The notes: generated by a model from the sequence alone, not told the origin. A stretch of DNA of 64,000 nucleotides from Cladopsammia gracilis (GCA_022457155.1 JAJGOT010000090.1:1547001-1611000), one strand, 5' to 3'. Numbered from the stretch's first letter, positions 34,533 to 50,257 are shown. Numbers and translations: made by a program.

Positions 34533-34668
34533 GAAGTGAATCCAAAACGACGAGTCGTGGGACTCCCGCTCCCAGGGACCTTCGGAATTATTCGCAGGCA
34601 ACTTGATCTCGTTTCCAGGTCACAGCACTGACTCTCGGTATGTAGTAGACCGGAGAGCGCGGACAGTC

Positions 34669-37600
34669 ATGGCGAAGAAACTTGTAGCAGCTGTGTTTAC
34701 GTACAGTCTGGCGCTGTTTTATGGATTTTTGGTATCTTTAGTACTGTTATGGGAAATTATTCGTCACCTTGGAATACCAGCGAGGGGAAAGCGACGAGAA
34801 AAACGTAAGCGGGCTGATCAGCTCAATATTTAATAATTTATGCGCATACCTGCGCATATTTGAAACGCGAACATGGCTGCAATGTAGCTTATGTACAACC
34901 ACGTAGCTCTCAGAAACCTTTGTTTCCTTTAACTACAGAATACGGGGCCACTTTTAATTTAACCATCTATCAAACGAGCTAACCAGGTTTACTCCAGCAA
35001 CTGGCAATCGAAGGACATAAGTCCTCATCCTGGGTGTAAGAACCTGTGAAACGCATGAGTGACGTAAAACAAAGAAAACAAAAGACATAAAACAATAGAG
35101 TCGACTGGGAATGCAATACTACAAAGGTAAAAAACAAAGGAAAAAGCCGCAGGTTCTTAAACCAAGGTAAATCCGACACAAGACACTAGCACCTTTGGGC
35201 TTGTACTTCATGGAAGACTTAATTATATGCACGCAAAACGTCCCGGCACTTATTTAGGGTTAAAAACTCATTTTGAAATGGTTAGCTTTTATTTACTGTT
35301 TTGGGTAGTGATACCCAAACAAGTCCCCCATGACAATACATAGACCCAAGACTTGACATATACAGATGTTTCGAGAGAGGTCGGAAAAAAAGCGTAAAAG
35401 TGCACGTGACAATCCAGAAAGGTATTGTGGGTAGTCATCCACGCTTTATCCTAAAAACTCATTTATCACAATGGCCCGCCATCTAAGATCGTCCCTTTAC
35501 GGACGAGGTATCGCGGGTTTCGTGTATTTATTTGACTTATTAAAATTCATTGATCATATCCCATATTAATTTTAGGGATTGTCGCATGCACTTTTTCGCT
35601 TTTTTCCGACAACCTTTCTCGAAACAGCTGTATATGATCAGAAACCCATAAGTGGGTTGAAACATGCAACTGTCTCTTGTACGCTTCAAAACAAGCTTCC
35701 GATTATTCAATTTGCTAAGAAGGACCGAGGGGGTTTCCAAATATGGTACTAAGTAAAAAATGAATATTCAGAAGCTGTGAATGCACGTTAAAAATCTGTC
35801 GGTGACTAATGTCTGGAAAATGTGACATTTTGACTGATGAATGCTTATTCTGGCCTGACAAATGGACTGCATAGTTCTGCTACTACAATTAAATTCAGAC
35901 AGAAAACCTTTCATAGTTAGCTTTGAACACCAGGCACTTTTCCGTAAAGATAAACCGTGTGGAACAAATTTGGCCGACCAGACTGACTTTTTGTCAGCTC
36001 AATGTTGTCCGTAGACTGACAAATGACTTACTTAGAGAAGAAGATTATTTGCAGGTTTAGGTACAGCTTTGGATAAATTGTACTACATGTATTTCAGTAT
36101 TCTATTGCATTGGTCTCAGTCTACTGAGTCACAGCAGTCTGCGGTTTTTGCCCAGTCTGTTTACACTGACCGATCATTTATTCCCGTTGTAACATCTGCT
36201 GCCGAGTTAAACAAGCTACCAAACATATGTCTTCAAGAAAGGTCTTGCATTCTGTAGTTAATTCATAGTGCAACAGCAAGTTTGAGCTCCATTTAACGTT
36301 AAATTTTAGTTATAAATATTTTAAGTGTGTTCCGTAAAACGGTATAAATTATAGAACCAGGCATGCATGTAACATTTTTGAAGTTAACAACTAAATTGCT
36401 GAACAATAAAATAACAAACATGTTTTGGGCAAATGTATTTTGTTGAAACATGTTTACTCTAAACAAGTCTCAATGCTGATGTGAACATAGCTTTTATACA
36501 CAAGAGACCTAGCTTGCTCTGTGTGGTCTCTCTCCCAGGGGGAGGGGGTGCTTTGTACATTTTTGTGTGTGGGTTTGCCACTGGGACTCTCAAACTCTTA
36601 CCCTATACCATACTATGTTTAGCATAATCCCTACCCCATCCCAAACTTACTATTTTCCAAAAACTCTATGTTCATGAACCACTGTGGATCAGTTTCCCGG
36701 TAAATGATAACCTTATTTATATATTAAACGAAAACTCTCTAATTTGCTATACCATATCCTCAACTAAAATGATATCCTTCACAGCTGCAGAATATAGGGG
36801 TAACCTTGTAATGGACTATCATCCCATCCAAGGAAAAGTAATAATATTCATAGTTGCTTTATGCTACAGAAACCTAACAAAATACTGTGGTAACCCTGTG
36901 ATGGACTAGCATCCCATCCAGGGGAGAGTAGTAGTACACCTAGTTGCTTTATGCTACAGAAACCTAACAAAATGCCGGGATAACCCTGTGATGGACTAGC
37001 ATTCCCATCCAGGGGGAGTAGTAATACTCCTAGTTGCTTTAATGCTACAGAAACCTAACAAAATACTGGGTTAGGCTCTGGCTGTGTGGGATGCATGAGG
37101 CTTGTGTGCGACCTACCTCAACTATGCCACATTTACAACCCACTAACAAAAGGTCAAGTTCTTACATATTTTAATCCCTGGCAATCAGCCAATAGTAATG
37201 TAGGTAGGAGACGTTAGTACTGAAAAAAAAAAAATCAATGTTATTCATCTCCTGCAGGTCCTGCATGCCTCCTTGATCCTGCTCTGGGTGAACACAATTT
37301 CCTGACAACAGCATCAAATATCAGGATCCATTATGTTGCTAAGGGAGACACAGGGAAACCACTAATGCTGTGTCTTCATGGGTTCCCTGAGGTATGATTA
37401 TTCATGAAAGTGTGAGTGAGAGTGGGGTGGGGAGAGGGGACTGGGCCCAGGAAATAAAAAAGCAGGTATTTACAAAATTCTTGGTCTGAAGTTTACCATT
37501 TTCTAGGGTGCAAATAATAACTCAAAAGTAACCATAGACTGTTGTTCGTTAGAGTTATCCTGGGTCCTTAAAGGGGCACCTTCAACCAGTGTGCTTTGTA

Positions 37601-40600
37601 ACATTTTCTGTAATACAGACATTGCTAAACTCTCGAGTGTCTTTGTTCATCCGATTCTATCTTTGCATTCTTAGGCTGGCCGTTACAAGCTATCTATTTA
37701 AAGTTGTTTAAGTTTTCATAATAGCGTTCCGCCCAGATTCTAAAAATAGAATTGGCGCGCGCGCAGCATCATGGGATTAAAATGCCTACAAACATTCAAG
37801 AACTATGCTTAGCAGGCAGCTACGAAAAAACAGGTGCTACGAAGCACTGTTCTTGGGTACAACTCGACAATTATCCACAACATGTACAGGAATCGCAAAA
37901 ACTGGTGTTTCCGAGGCAGCCATTTTGAAATATTTGTCCGCATTTCGATCCCACAATGCAATGCTGCCAAATATGACGTCACCTGGGCGGAACGCTATTT
38001 GATTTTTTTGTCCATTTTGGTTGTGAAATTTCAACTAAAGAAAGAAAAACAATAATAGACGCGTGCAAAGGACAGTGGTTGAGGGAGTCCCTTTAAAGGT
38101 TATAAGATTTGGCACCTCAATATTCTGTTACTTTTTTTAAGGTCCTCTGTCACTTTCATATGGGAGTCCCCTCCCACCCTTCCCCCTCCCCCTTCCCTAC
38201 TTCAACCCTTCCACCCTTCCACCTTCCCCCTCCAACCCTTTCCCCTCCTTTCTCTACTCCCGCCCTTCCTCCCTCCCCCTCCCCCTCCCCCTCCCAACCC
38301 TATCCCCTTCTCTTCCCACCCTTTTCCCCTCCCAGCATCCCCTCCCCTTCTTCCTCCCACCCTTCTTAAGAAGTTGTCTCTTGTTTGTTAAGTTTGCTAT
38401 GATTTATTTTACCTTGAAGTTTTGGTACTCTTGGCGATATCAGCTGAAAGCTTTTAGTGGCGACTACAGAGTGGTTGCTGTTGATTTGAGGTAATGTAAC
38501 CTAAGTTAGATTTAATGTATCAGGGTTGGAAACTTAAAGGGAACCTCTGCTGAAAAACAATTTTAGAGCCAAAATATTCGCTATGGTTATATTTAACTCG
38601 TGTCAGGGTTTTTTATCGGTATCTCCGTATCTGTTTACTGAATGCGCAGTGTTCTTTTTTCAGTTTAAATTTCCCGCGTGCCGCCGTGTTTTCTTTATGG
38701 TAATTTATGACGTCATTGTGTTGTCGAACATGTCAATAAGGAGTTTACAGAAGAAGATTTTGTGGTAGAACCGGACAATATTCAGCCAAAAATGCATCAA
38801 AAGCATACTGGTATATATATTCATAAATTTACGTGATGTTGACTTAAACCGTTGTATTGAAAGCTCACGACAACGCAATGACATCATAATTTCCCATCAA
38901 ACTTTGTGAAAACAAACATGGCGGCGCGCGGGAAATTTGAGAGAATAAAATGCAGAAACAAAATGCCAGTATTCCAAGAGTTAAAGATTTGTAGTCACCT
39001 TCAAAACCCGTAAACCAGTTTAACAATGACACGAACTAATGATCTAGAAGAAATATGTTTTCCAGCTGAGATTCCCTTTAATTTCAACAGTACATGCCAT
39101 TAATGGCCAAGTGACTTTCAGAACTGCACCAAAAGGTGTACAATTTGTACTCACCCAAGGATATTTGACACTCACTTGGGTGAATGGGCAAGTGCTAATT
39201 TCCATCCCTGCATGTTTATGCCAACTCCCAAGAGTGCCAAACATCAAATTTCAAATTTCAAATTTCATTTTGTAAAATATTGAAAAACAAATGGTACCCT
39301 GCAAAAGTACTGCTGAAGAGGTTTCATTTGCTGAAGAGGTTTTCACTGCTGAAGAGGTTTCATTTGAATGGTCACACCATAGGATTTCATCAACATGGTA
39401 CCCTGCAAAAGTACTGCTGAAGAGGTTTCATTTGAATGGTCACACCATAGGATTTTGTCAACAGACTTAAAAGTTAGAGACAGACAGACTTAAAAGTTAG
39501 AGTCTCCATACAAGTCTCCATAATTGACACTGGGAGTGAAAGGGTTAAAAGGTCAAAACTATATTATTTTATTTGAAATGAAGAATAAAATAATGCTGCA
39601 GAAGGATCTATTCTAAAATTTGCATCTGTTTTAACCACAAACATGGTGATTAATACAACTGCATCTCCAATTCTTTGTGCGACCGCCTCTCCTAAGCGAC
39701 TACATTTCCAAAAATACCAAATCATTCTAGTCAAATCATTATAGTGGAAACCTCTCATAAGCGATCACCTCTCATTAAAGCGACTGTGACTACTTTCAAT
39801 GCTGGCGATTTGTTAATTGTGCCCTAAGAGTGATCAGCATCAAATGTCTCCTTGTAATATCAATGCCTTATCAATCAAAAAGGTCATGAGAATTAAGAAC
39901 ATGATCACACAGATGAATTATCTTGATATCCAAAAAATTTCTCCCCACTGCCTCTATAGGAAATGTATAGGGACAAGAAATGAGAATTTAAATTTTGATA
40001 TTAGGGTCTAAAGGGTTAAGTGACCATCACTCGCCCATATTTCAATGTCACTACTGATGCAGATGACAATAAAGTGTTAAAGTACAACTCCAATAAAACA
40101 AGCATTTTGTCCCTTGTATCAACTTCTGGGGCCGGATCCATACCCACCCCATGGATGGTCATTGGAAATTCCTAGGGGGAGGGGGGTCTTAAAAGCCAAC
40201 ATTTTAGAAGCAAAGTATGAAGCTAAACTGGAATTTCCTGGGGGAATGGGGGGTGCTAAACAAAAAACCTTCCATGGGGAGAGCATGGATATTTTCTGGA
40301 ACTGCACATTCATGAAACCCTCCTAAGTTAAGACATACCCTAAGTATTGTTTCTTAACAATAGTCTATTGTCATTCCAACAATAGGCTATTGTTAAGAAA
40401 CAATACTTAAGAGGGCTTTGTGAAAATATACATGCATAAGCTTTATTTTCCCTCAAATTTTAGAGTAGCTTACAGAAGCTAATATTTTCGAGAACATAAA
40501 AGTTAAAACTGTATAGTGTTTACAAATAAATTTATAAATCTGACCCCTGTATGATAAAATGATTATATTTTGCACTGATAGGTCCTTTTGTAAATTGAAA

Positions 40601-43600
40601 TTACTGTACAATTAATTGTTCATATGATTCATATTAAATCCCCCTGAACATGGTCTGACATTTTGTAAGCGACTACCTCGGCTCTGCATTTTGGGTGGTC
40701 AGACCTTTTCTTAGCAGGAATTTTGATATCATAATTGAATGTATTGTGAAAACTTGTTAAAAGAAATTGTATTATTTTAGGGGTTATGGAGAAAGTGACC
40801 ATCCTGCAGAACGAGACCAATATAAGATGTCATACTTGTTGAATGACGTCAAAGAAATTGTAAGTACCATTATAAAATTCATTAATAATTCATAAGGAAA
40901 ATACAAAAGAAATGAATGTTTAATGAAGGTTTGTAAACCCCAATACAGATCAACTGAGTTGATGAATTATTAAACAGTAGCATTAACTTTTGATACAGAT
41001 CTCTGCTGAGCTATTTAGTATGCATTAACTTTTCATACAGATCTCTACTCATTGTTTCATTTAATTTCATTTCGCGTCCGATCTGTATGGGCGTTTACAA
41101 TGGCTCGCCTTCGGCTCGCCATTGTAAATGTCCATACAGATCTCCCACTCATATTTTATCTATCACTTATTAATTACAGGCATATTTTTTATTATCAGAC
41201 TCATAATTATACAGTAAGGTAGTCAAAAGGGCCGATAACCAAAATCAGCCAATCAGATTTCTTATTTGCCAGATCAATATTTTCCAAGTTTCAGACCAAA
41301 TAATTTCCTGAAGGAGAATCCCCTACCCCCCCCCCCCCCCTACCCCCACCAACAAGAAAGAACTGATGGATTGAAGAACTTTGGAACAGTGAAATATCAA
41401 CCATTGTAGTTTAATAGTATTTATATTATCACATGACCCGTACGGCCCTGCGAACCTTTTCTTTTCAAAACCATCGATGAAAGTCCTGTATGAGAGTCGT
41501 ACGCATTTGCGTGAGCGGGGCCGGAAAAAGCCATACGGCCCTACATTTGTACTACACTGAAAAGCGGACGGCCTCGCGCCTTAAAATTTCAAGTAATTTT
41601 GTCTCCAAATTGGTCATATGATAAAATACTTACTGACTAAGTTAGGTCGGGCCGGATGGGAAAATATTTGGATCTTGGTCATGATGCATGGACCTTGCTT
41701 TGCTCGGTCTGTACGTCATGAAATAAATGATACTTAGTATTGTCATTATTGTTATTATTATTGTTATTATTATTATCATGGGATTTTTTTCACATTTTTC
41801 AATCCTGTAATAGATCTCTTACCAGTATTAACCAAGCTTGCTCAGGACCTTTGTTGGGGGGAGGGGGGGGGAGGTGATTGATCCATACATGTATGTGTGG
41901 GGTATAGGGATGCTGCTGGGGGTTTGAAACCATGACCCTGTTTAGGACAAACAAAAAAAACCTAAAGTACCTACCCTTTGTAGGACAATGCACTGTATTT
42001 TAGGTCCCTGTAACAGAACCATCTTCAATCTCAAATTGCTTAATACTGTATAAACTTAAATACTTAAAGATGACAATCGTGCAAAAATTATCCTGTTAAT
42101 TAAAGATTCAGACCCTGTTTATGACAGACTCAGCTAAAACCCTGTTCTGGGCAAAAAGGTCAAAAAGCATACCCTGTTCAGTGACACATCATCATTTTCA
42201 TCATATATAAGGGGAGTACCCTTCCCCCCCCCCCCCCCCCCCCCCACAAACACACCGTGGCCTCAGGCCCTCAGACTCAAGACCTTAAGCCAACATTCTC
42301 TTGTACTGTCTGAATGTACATAGTAACATTACATAATTTATAGCCTCAGTTGATCAAAACTGTTTTTTTTTTTCATAGATTGAGGCTCTTGGATACAGTT
42401 CCTGTACTCTACTGTGTCATGACTGGGGTGGGAACCTGGGCTGGTAAGGCTGTAACATGAGAATAAAATTAATAATCCGTTTAAAATGCAAGGCAGGTTT
42501 AATGGCCAATATTTTGACTAGTAGAACTAGTCTTCTACAGGGCCAGGCGTTGGCCCTGTGGAAGACTAGTTCTACTAGTCAAAATATTGGCCATTAAACC
42601 TGCCATTAATTTCCGTTGTACTAGCCTTGCATTTTAAACGGTTTATCTACACTTTGGGTGACATCTAGTACTCGCATGCCTTTATAAGGGAGATCCGGAA
42701 AGAAATTTACCACTAATTTATCGTAGTGTTAAGTGGTCCTCTGCATTTAAACGTTTTATACTTTTGAAAATAAATAACTGCATCAAATGTGATGCGTTTA
42801 CAAATAAAAATTGTGTCCTTGTAAATAATTTTAAATGCTGCCTGATTGTTCTTAACTTTAACACCCCCTTACAGCCATGCTCCGTCACGCGTGACCAGTA
42901 ATCCACCAGACTGAAATGAACATTTGAATATTTCTTTGTAACGTCCGAGATTTGGATGAAACCTTTAAGATCTTTCTGGAAAACACTTTGAAAGTCACGA
43001 CTTTGCTAGACACAAAAAACCTAATATTGTTTGGATATGTAACATTTCAAATAAAATGATATTTTGTTGCTCTTTGTTTCCGAAAATGCGGTAAAATTCT
43101 GACGGGAATTCCGAATCTCGGAATGAATTTACAAAACCGACGTGTAAACTTGAAAACTCCATTCAAATTTTCAAAAATACTGCGCACGCGTGACGGAGCA
43201 TGGCTGTAATTAATACTGGAGGCACATTTATGGAGGCAGGGTTTACGATAACATTTTAAAGTACCGGATTCATTAGTGAAACAAGCGGACGCGAGTGCCG
43301 TCGGCACGAAGATAAGTGCCGAATGCACGAATTTCAAGGCATTCCCCTTGGCAATGCCTTTTACAATTGGACTCTCTGAAACGCCATTTCCTGCGTTACC
43401 TGGACCGAAAGTGGTTAACCGAGAAATTCGATTTATTAACACTTCAGAAAATAATTATTTTGTGTGAATGTACCGGACCTTGCATGTCAAACGACTGGAC
43501 ATTACGTCCGGCCTCCGGCCTCAAACGAAACCCCTGATGGAGGCACATTTATGGTGTAGCGGTTAAGTGTGTCCGAGTTTTAACCTGAAGGTCGGTGGCT

Positions 43601-46600
43601 CTGTTGTGTTGTTTCCTGAGACAAGAAACTTTGCTTCACATTGCCTCTCGATCTCCACCCAGGTGTATTGATGGGTACCAATGACAAAATTCTGGTGGTA
43701 ACCCTGTGATGAGCTAGCATCATTTTCAGGGGGGGGGGGGGGGAGTAGCAGTAATCCTAGTTGCTTTATGCTACAGAAACCAGGTTAAGCTGGGTTTCCT
43801 GTGGCTCATATGCGACTTCACCCTAAGATGGACACTTAGGCCCCGTCCTCTACCGATCGTCCACACTAAAACGATCAAAAACGGAGATGTTTATCTACGA
43901 AAACGGAGTTTTTTGAAAACGCTTTTCAGAGTGGTCTATCGTTTTAGTGTGGACGGCAAAAATACGGAACTTTAAAAAAAACGCTCACGCTAGAAATGCA
44001 TGACGCGTAGTAACGCGTAGTATCGCCGACACTATTCAGTGGAGCATGCGTATTGAACAGAAAAAACGTCCGAGCAGAGTCTGGTGATGAAAACGTATCT
44101 TTGGATCATCGTTTTTCAGTCCCTAGTGTGGACGGTCAAAAATGGTGTGAAGAGAAACGCTAGTGTGGACACAGATCTTTTTATCCGTTTTCGGAGTACC
44201 AAAAAGTGTGGACAGGGTCTTAGCTTGAAGTAATTGGTACCTGCCACACACGAAGTCCTTTAGTTCATTTTGCCCTCAGATGGACTTGATGTTATAGTAT
44301 AAAGAAAATGTCAGATGTTAAAAGATATCTTTCTTCAACTTCAGGTATTTTTCCCACATTTATCCAGAATTTGTTGACAAACTGATTGTTTGCAACATCC
44401 CTCACCCAAGGTAAGGGTACTTAATTAATTGTCTAGTAAATACTTTATACATATTTCTTCTAGATCATTAGTTCATGTCATTGTTAAACTGGTTTACGGG
44501 TTTTGAAGGTGATTACAAACCTTTAACTCTTGAATACTGGGCATTTTGTTTCTGCATTTTTTGCTTTCAAATTTCTCGCGCGCCGCCATGTTTGTTTTCG
44601 CAAAGTTTGATGGGAAATTATGACGTCATTGCGTTGTCGTGAGCTTTCAATACGACGGTTTAAGTCAACATCACGTAAATTTATAAATATATATATGCTT
44701 TTAATGCATTTTTTGACTGAATATTGTACGGTTCTACCGCGAAATCTTCTTCTGTAAACTCCATATTGACATGTTCGACAACGCAATGACGTCATAAATT
44801 ACCATAAACAAAACATGGCGGCCCGCGGGAAATTTAAACTGAAAAAAGAACACTTCACATTCAGTAACCAGTTACGGAGATACCGACTTAAAACCCCAGC
44901 CTGAGTTAAATATAAGCATTACGAATACTTTGGGTCTAAGACTGTTTTTCAGCCGAGGTTCCCTTTAAACAGTACAGTTTGGATCTGTGCAGGTAGCCAG
45001 TTCAGATCCATTCTTCCTGTACCTGCAGGGCTTGAAAAATGTCCCTCTAGTCATCCTGAGGACAAGTATATTTTCCTGTGGGGCAAGTAACGTTTCCTAC
45101 TAACTTACCCAACAAGCAAGGCCCAGGGAAGCTGCCCACTGACTAAATAACAAAAATGTAAACTTTGACAAGCATGTAACTGCCTGGGGCATGCATGCAA
45201 TTTTGTATTTTGTATTATTATTTTTTTTAGCCGAGAAAGCACCTTCTTGCTAAAGTAATGACAAATTTATTAAAGTTAAAGTAAAAGAGATTAACGATCA
45301 GGCGAAAAGGTCTATACATGTATACTTTTACAAAAAAGACAATCCATTTTGGCTAATAAGCACCCTTAATCACTTCTTAGGTCAAAATATGTCTATTCTA
45401 TTTAAGAAAGATGTTGCATGTTTTGGTCTAATTGAATTTTTTACTTTAGCACATTAACTAGCCATTATTTTAGCAACAGAATGCTTTTCTGGGCTCAGAA
45501 AGCACAATTTGTGAATGAAAAAGGTCAAAACTCAGCAGAGGACAGTTATGGCCCCCAGCTTTTCAAATGTAAGTGTTCGGAACATAATTTCTGTGTTTAA
45601 TCCATCAGGTGTTTGCAAAAGTGTTTGCGATCATCAAGAAAACAGTTCTTTGCTTCTTGGGTAAGAAAGACAAAAATTATGAGAAAAAGATATTAGCACT
45701 GTTGGAATATTAATTTTGTTGAAAAATGTAGAAAGCTTGTTGGAAGCGTGTTTCAACAAATTGAAAGTTCAAACTTTCATTCAACGTCGCTCCAACATTT
45801 CCTTTGTTGGATCGTTTTGAAGCCATTTGAACATTTCCTTCAACATTTGTGCACATCAAGCGTTCCCGGACAGTTCGTTGCAATAACTGTTTTTTTTTTA
45901 ATAATTATGTTGGCCCTATTGTTGGGCCGATGTTGGAACCATTTAAACGGCCTCCGCACAACTTTCAGTTTTGCTTCCAACCTTTCCCCAAAAGTTAGAC
46001 TGAGTTGGGCAAATCACTGTCAATGTTGGAACCGTTACACAGGCCTTTAAACTAACCCGCTTAATTCTAAGACTTTGTTTAAATAATCGGGCTTAATTGT
46101 TGTACTGATCCGGGAATGGGTTGTTCAAAGCACGGTGAAGTTAACCCAGGGTTGGCGTCAATTTTGATTCCACTTAAATAATTAGTCAATGGAGATTTTT
46201 CCAAAGTATTTGTGCACTTTAGTTTCGACTTTGACTTGTCTTCCAATGTAGCTTGGATAATTTGATAATTTATTGATGGTTTGCAACCATTCCCAAAGGA
46301 ATTAACGAACAAAAGACATGGTGGCCATGTTGGATGACACAACAATAGAAGCCAATGAGAAATCTTTTGTTGACTGTCATCCAACATGGCCGCCGTGACG
46401 CAAGGTGCAAACCACCTATTGATTTCGCAATTTCACACAATTACATAATAGTAGAATTACAAATTTACGAATAGGCTTTTGAAAGTATTTGTAACAGGAG
46501 AAATTAAATCATCGGTTAAGTTTTCATCCGAGGTTAGCGTTAACGGGTAAAAATAAAAGAAATAAAAGAAATAAATACACCTAATTGCAGTAATGTTGTC

Positions 46601-49600
46601 ATAGAAAAATGAAAAAGCCAAATAGGAATTAATTAGCTTAATCATCATTCACAACGACACGCGGCACGATTAAGCGTGCAGCGGCTATTGTTATTTGTGT
46701 GTCTAATTAATTCCTACTGGCTTTTTTTTCATTTTTTCGTTTTTTCATTTTTCTATGGCCCCGTCCACACGTATCCGGATATTTTCGAAAACGGAGATTT
46801 TTTTCTTCGTTTGCACCTCCCGTCCACACGTAAACGGCGTTTTCGGCAACAAATACGGAGGTTTTTGAATACGCTCTCCAGACTGTAGATTTTTAAAAAC
46901 GGAGATTTATCGTATTCGTGTAGACGGTCGAAAACGAAGGTTTTCGAATACGATGACGTCAAAACAAAGATGGCGGCAAACTCTTTGATTTTCGCGGGCT
47001 TATGCTTCTCACAGCGCGCATGTGCCAGTAGCCTGCGCATGCTCATCATGTGAAGTCTAGCGTATTCGAAAAATTTTCGCGTATACGTGTGGACGGGCAA
47101 ATGCGATTGTAATACGGTCCGTGTGGACGCGGATGTTTTCGAATACGGAGAAAAAAATCTCAGTTTTCAAAAATATCCGGATACGTGTGGACGGGGCCTA
47201 TGACAACGTTATTGCACTTAGGTGTATCTTGTAAAAGGCTATGCATAAAAATAATATTGCATTGGTAAGAATTTTCGTCTGGCCACGGCCCTAACTGTCC
47301 TCGTTTACTTAAAGTAATCTTGTCATTTTCAAGCAAATTTAGGAAGCTATGCAGATTAAATATTTTTTGCAGCTGTAGCTGCTTGTCCTTGATCCCATTT
47401 CTCCTTTTTTCTTTTGCAGTACATATTTTTCTTTCAGTTGCCATACCTGCCAGAGTACATGATTGAAATGCATGACTTCAAAATGCTAGGCGAGGCTTAT
47501 AAGGTATTAGTTGGCTGTGTTAGATTGGTTTTCATTCAATCTTCAGTCTTTAAGTAATGCTTCACATAAGATCTATAGTAAACTTCATTGTTCTGCGGCA
47601 ATAGCTCTTTCCCACATAGAATATCTTTGATTTTAAGAATAGAGGAGGGGCTGATGGTTCATAATTATATTTCATTATAAAAATACAGAAAATCCATTTG
47701 CGTCAAATATATTTTAGGAAATGTTCGTGCTTAACCAATCAGAATAGCAGAAGACAATAGCTACTAATTTTGCTTCTTTGATGAAGTTCCCCAAATACAA
47801 CATCTTTTAAAAATTGCATGTTGCGCGACTGGGTCCCAAAATACTTGAAACCGGCTTAAAAAATTTAGACTTTATTCACCTTGAACCTTAACTTTTTAGC
47901 GGTTTTTGAGTCTAGGCCAATGAGATCACTAGTTGTAACAATGAAAATAGTTGACATTCCATCGTGCATTGCCGTTCAGCACTATCCCTTTTATGAGGAT
48001 CATTACTTAATCTTTTACAAATTACTCATAAAACAGTGTACTGAAAGACCATACCAGGAGAATTATAAATAATTTATATAAAATTAAATATTAAATATAT
48101 ACAAATTTATACAATAATTAAAAAGAAAAAAAATATATATAAACTTATAGTGTTCATCGCCGCTGCGTGATTAAAATTGGCCTGATCGGCTAAAAAGTGA
48201 AGGTTATTCCATAGAGGAATAACCCTTGGATAAAATGAAAATTTGAAGCTGTCAACAGTGCATTTTAGGTGGCGATAAGGATGGGGATTTGGCAGCCTGG
48301 GGCCAGTTGCATAAAACTTAACGCCAGACGTAACAGCTAACGTCGGGCGTCCAGCCCAGTCAAAGTTACTATTTTAACGTCAGACGTTAGCATTTACATT
48401 CGACGTTAAGTTTTATGCAACTGGCCCCAGGTCTGTCGGGACAGGTGAACTTGAGGTGGAAAATTTATCTCTACCATACAGTACTTGATCTTATGGAACA
48501 TCTGCAATTGATGAAGGTGCCTACGCTGCTCTGGCGTGTCACACCCCAAATTGTCTATCATAAAGCTGACGCTACTGTATCTTGAGTAATCATTAAATAC
48601 AAGACTTGCAGCACGGCGCTGAACCATCTCGATCTCGTCAATATTTCTCTTTGTGTGGAAATTCACTTGAGTGTCGTAAAGTCAAAGTAATTGCCGATGC
48701 TCTGGCCAATCACAACAGACGCAGACAATGCATTGGACAAATCAGAACTCTAAGCAAATACATGTAGCCGGTGCCAAGCGAAGGGAAACGCGTGTGAGTA
48801 CGTCGGTTTTCTGCATGGATAAGAAAGTGGCGCAAGATTTTTTTAGCCAATCCCAAAGCGTTGCATGCAAAACTGAAGCAATCGCGAAATTACTTTCGAC
48901 ACAATTGAAAACTGCTTTAATTTCATACTTATTTATAAGCCCGATTCCTAAGCATTGTGACGGTGTTCATAAAACAGGCTTACTCTTGTTTGCCAGGATA
49001 GAGCAGGTTGTAGATGTGTCGTAAAACCAAAACCAAAGTAATTACTCTGGCCAATCACAACAGACACAGACAATCTAATGAACCAATCAGAACTCGAAGC
49101 AATTACATGTCGCGGGCGCCAAGCGCGGGAAAACGCGTGCGAGCAAGCAACGATTGGTTTTGGTTTTACTTCTGATTGGTTGATAAAGTGGCGCGATTTT
49201 TTTTTAGCCAATCACAAAGCGTTGCAGTGCAAAATCAAACGCAATCGCGAAATTACTTTCGCACATTTGAAAACTGCTCTAATTTGAATATTTCGTATCT
49301 ATTTGTAAGCCTGATTTCCAGCCATTGTCACTGTGTTCGTAAAGCAGTCTTACTCCTAGTTGCCATATGATAATGTGTAAGAAAAACCTATAACTTTTAT
49401 TATTCACAAGGATGTGCTAAAGAATTTTACCGACGAAGATGTGGAAGCTTACAAGTATGCGCTGGGTCAGTCTGGTTGTAGTGGCCCCTTAAACTATTAC
49501 AGGAATGCAATGAGATCTGATCTGCCTCAGGGATATTCCAGCACAAAGATAGAGGCCCCAACACTTGTGGTTTGGGTGAGTAAATATGAGTTACTTGCTT

Positions 49601-50204
49601 CATTAGCCAGGGACACCAAATAAAGCGTATTCGCGTTCTAGCGAGTTAAAAAGTGATAAGTTAATCAAAGGCCCCTAAGAGCCAACCCATGAATAGGAAT
49701 TGCTAACGCGTAACGCAATATTGCGGTAAGCGGATTTTTAGAAGAAGGTCCTGAACTCGGGCCTCTCGACTGTAACTCCCGGCACTAAGCCAAAACCTCA
49801 AACCACTACACTATCAAGGTAGATATGCATCAAAATGCATGTCTCGGTTGAAAAATCCTTTTAGATCGATTTTAATGTTGCATTAAAGACTCCAAATGCG
49901 AAACATCTTTAAGTTAATATCGTAAAAATGGTTGTTGTTGTTCATCGTGGTGAACACACCAGTAAAGAAGTATTTTTCGTTTGTCTCACGATGTAGTCAC
50001 TTCCGATGTGGATCGCGACGTTTCGACTGCATACTGCTAGTCCTCTTCAGGCGATGGGGTCGACTGGTTACGCGTCACCTTATGAAGCACGATGCTCTGC
50101 TGTGATTGGTTGGTTTTCAACAGCTGTGACTGGCGCATTTTTGATCCTCGTTGTTTCGGCGAATTGTTCCCTCGGCGGTCCGTAGTCGTACGGCTCTCCT
50201 GTTG

Positions 50205-50257
<53 letters not shown>

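Noticed and set aside
43555..43620. tRNA-like start TGGTGTAGCGGTTAAGTG
   Set aside because: No B box or cloverleaf could be found at the right distance.
49700..49805. Minus-strand tRNA/SINE-like boxes (TAGTGTAGTGGTTTGAG and GAGTTCAGGACC)
   Set aside because: Stems do not close; evidence too weak to call.
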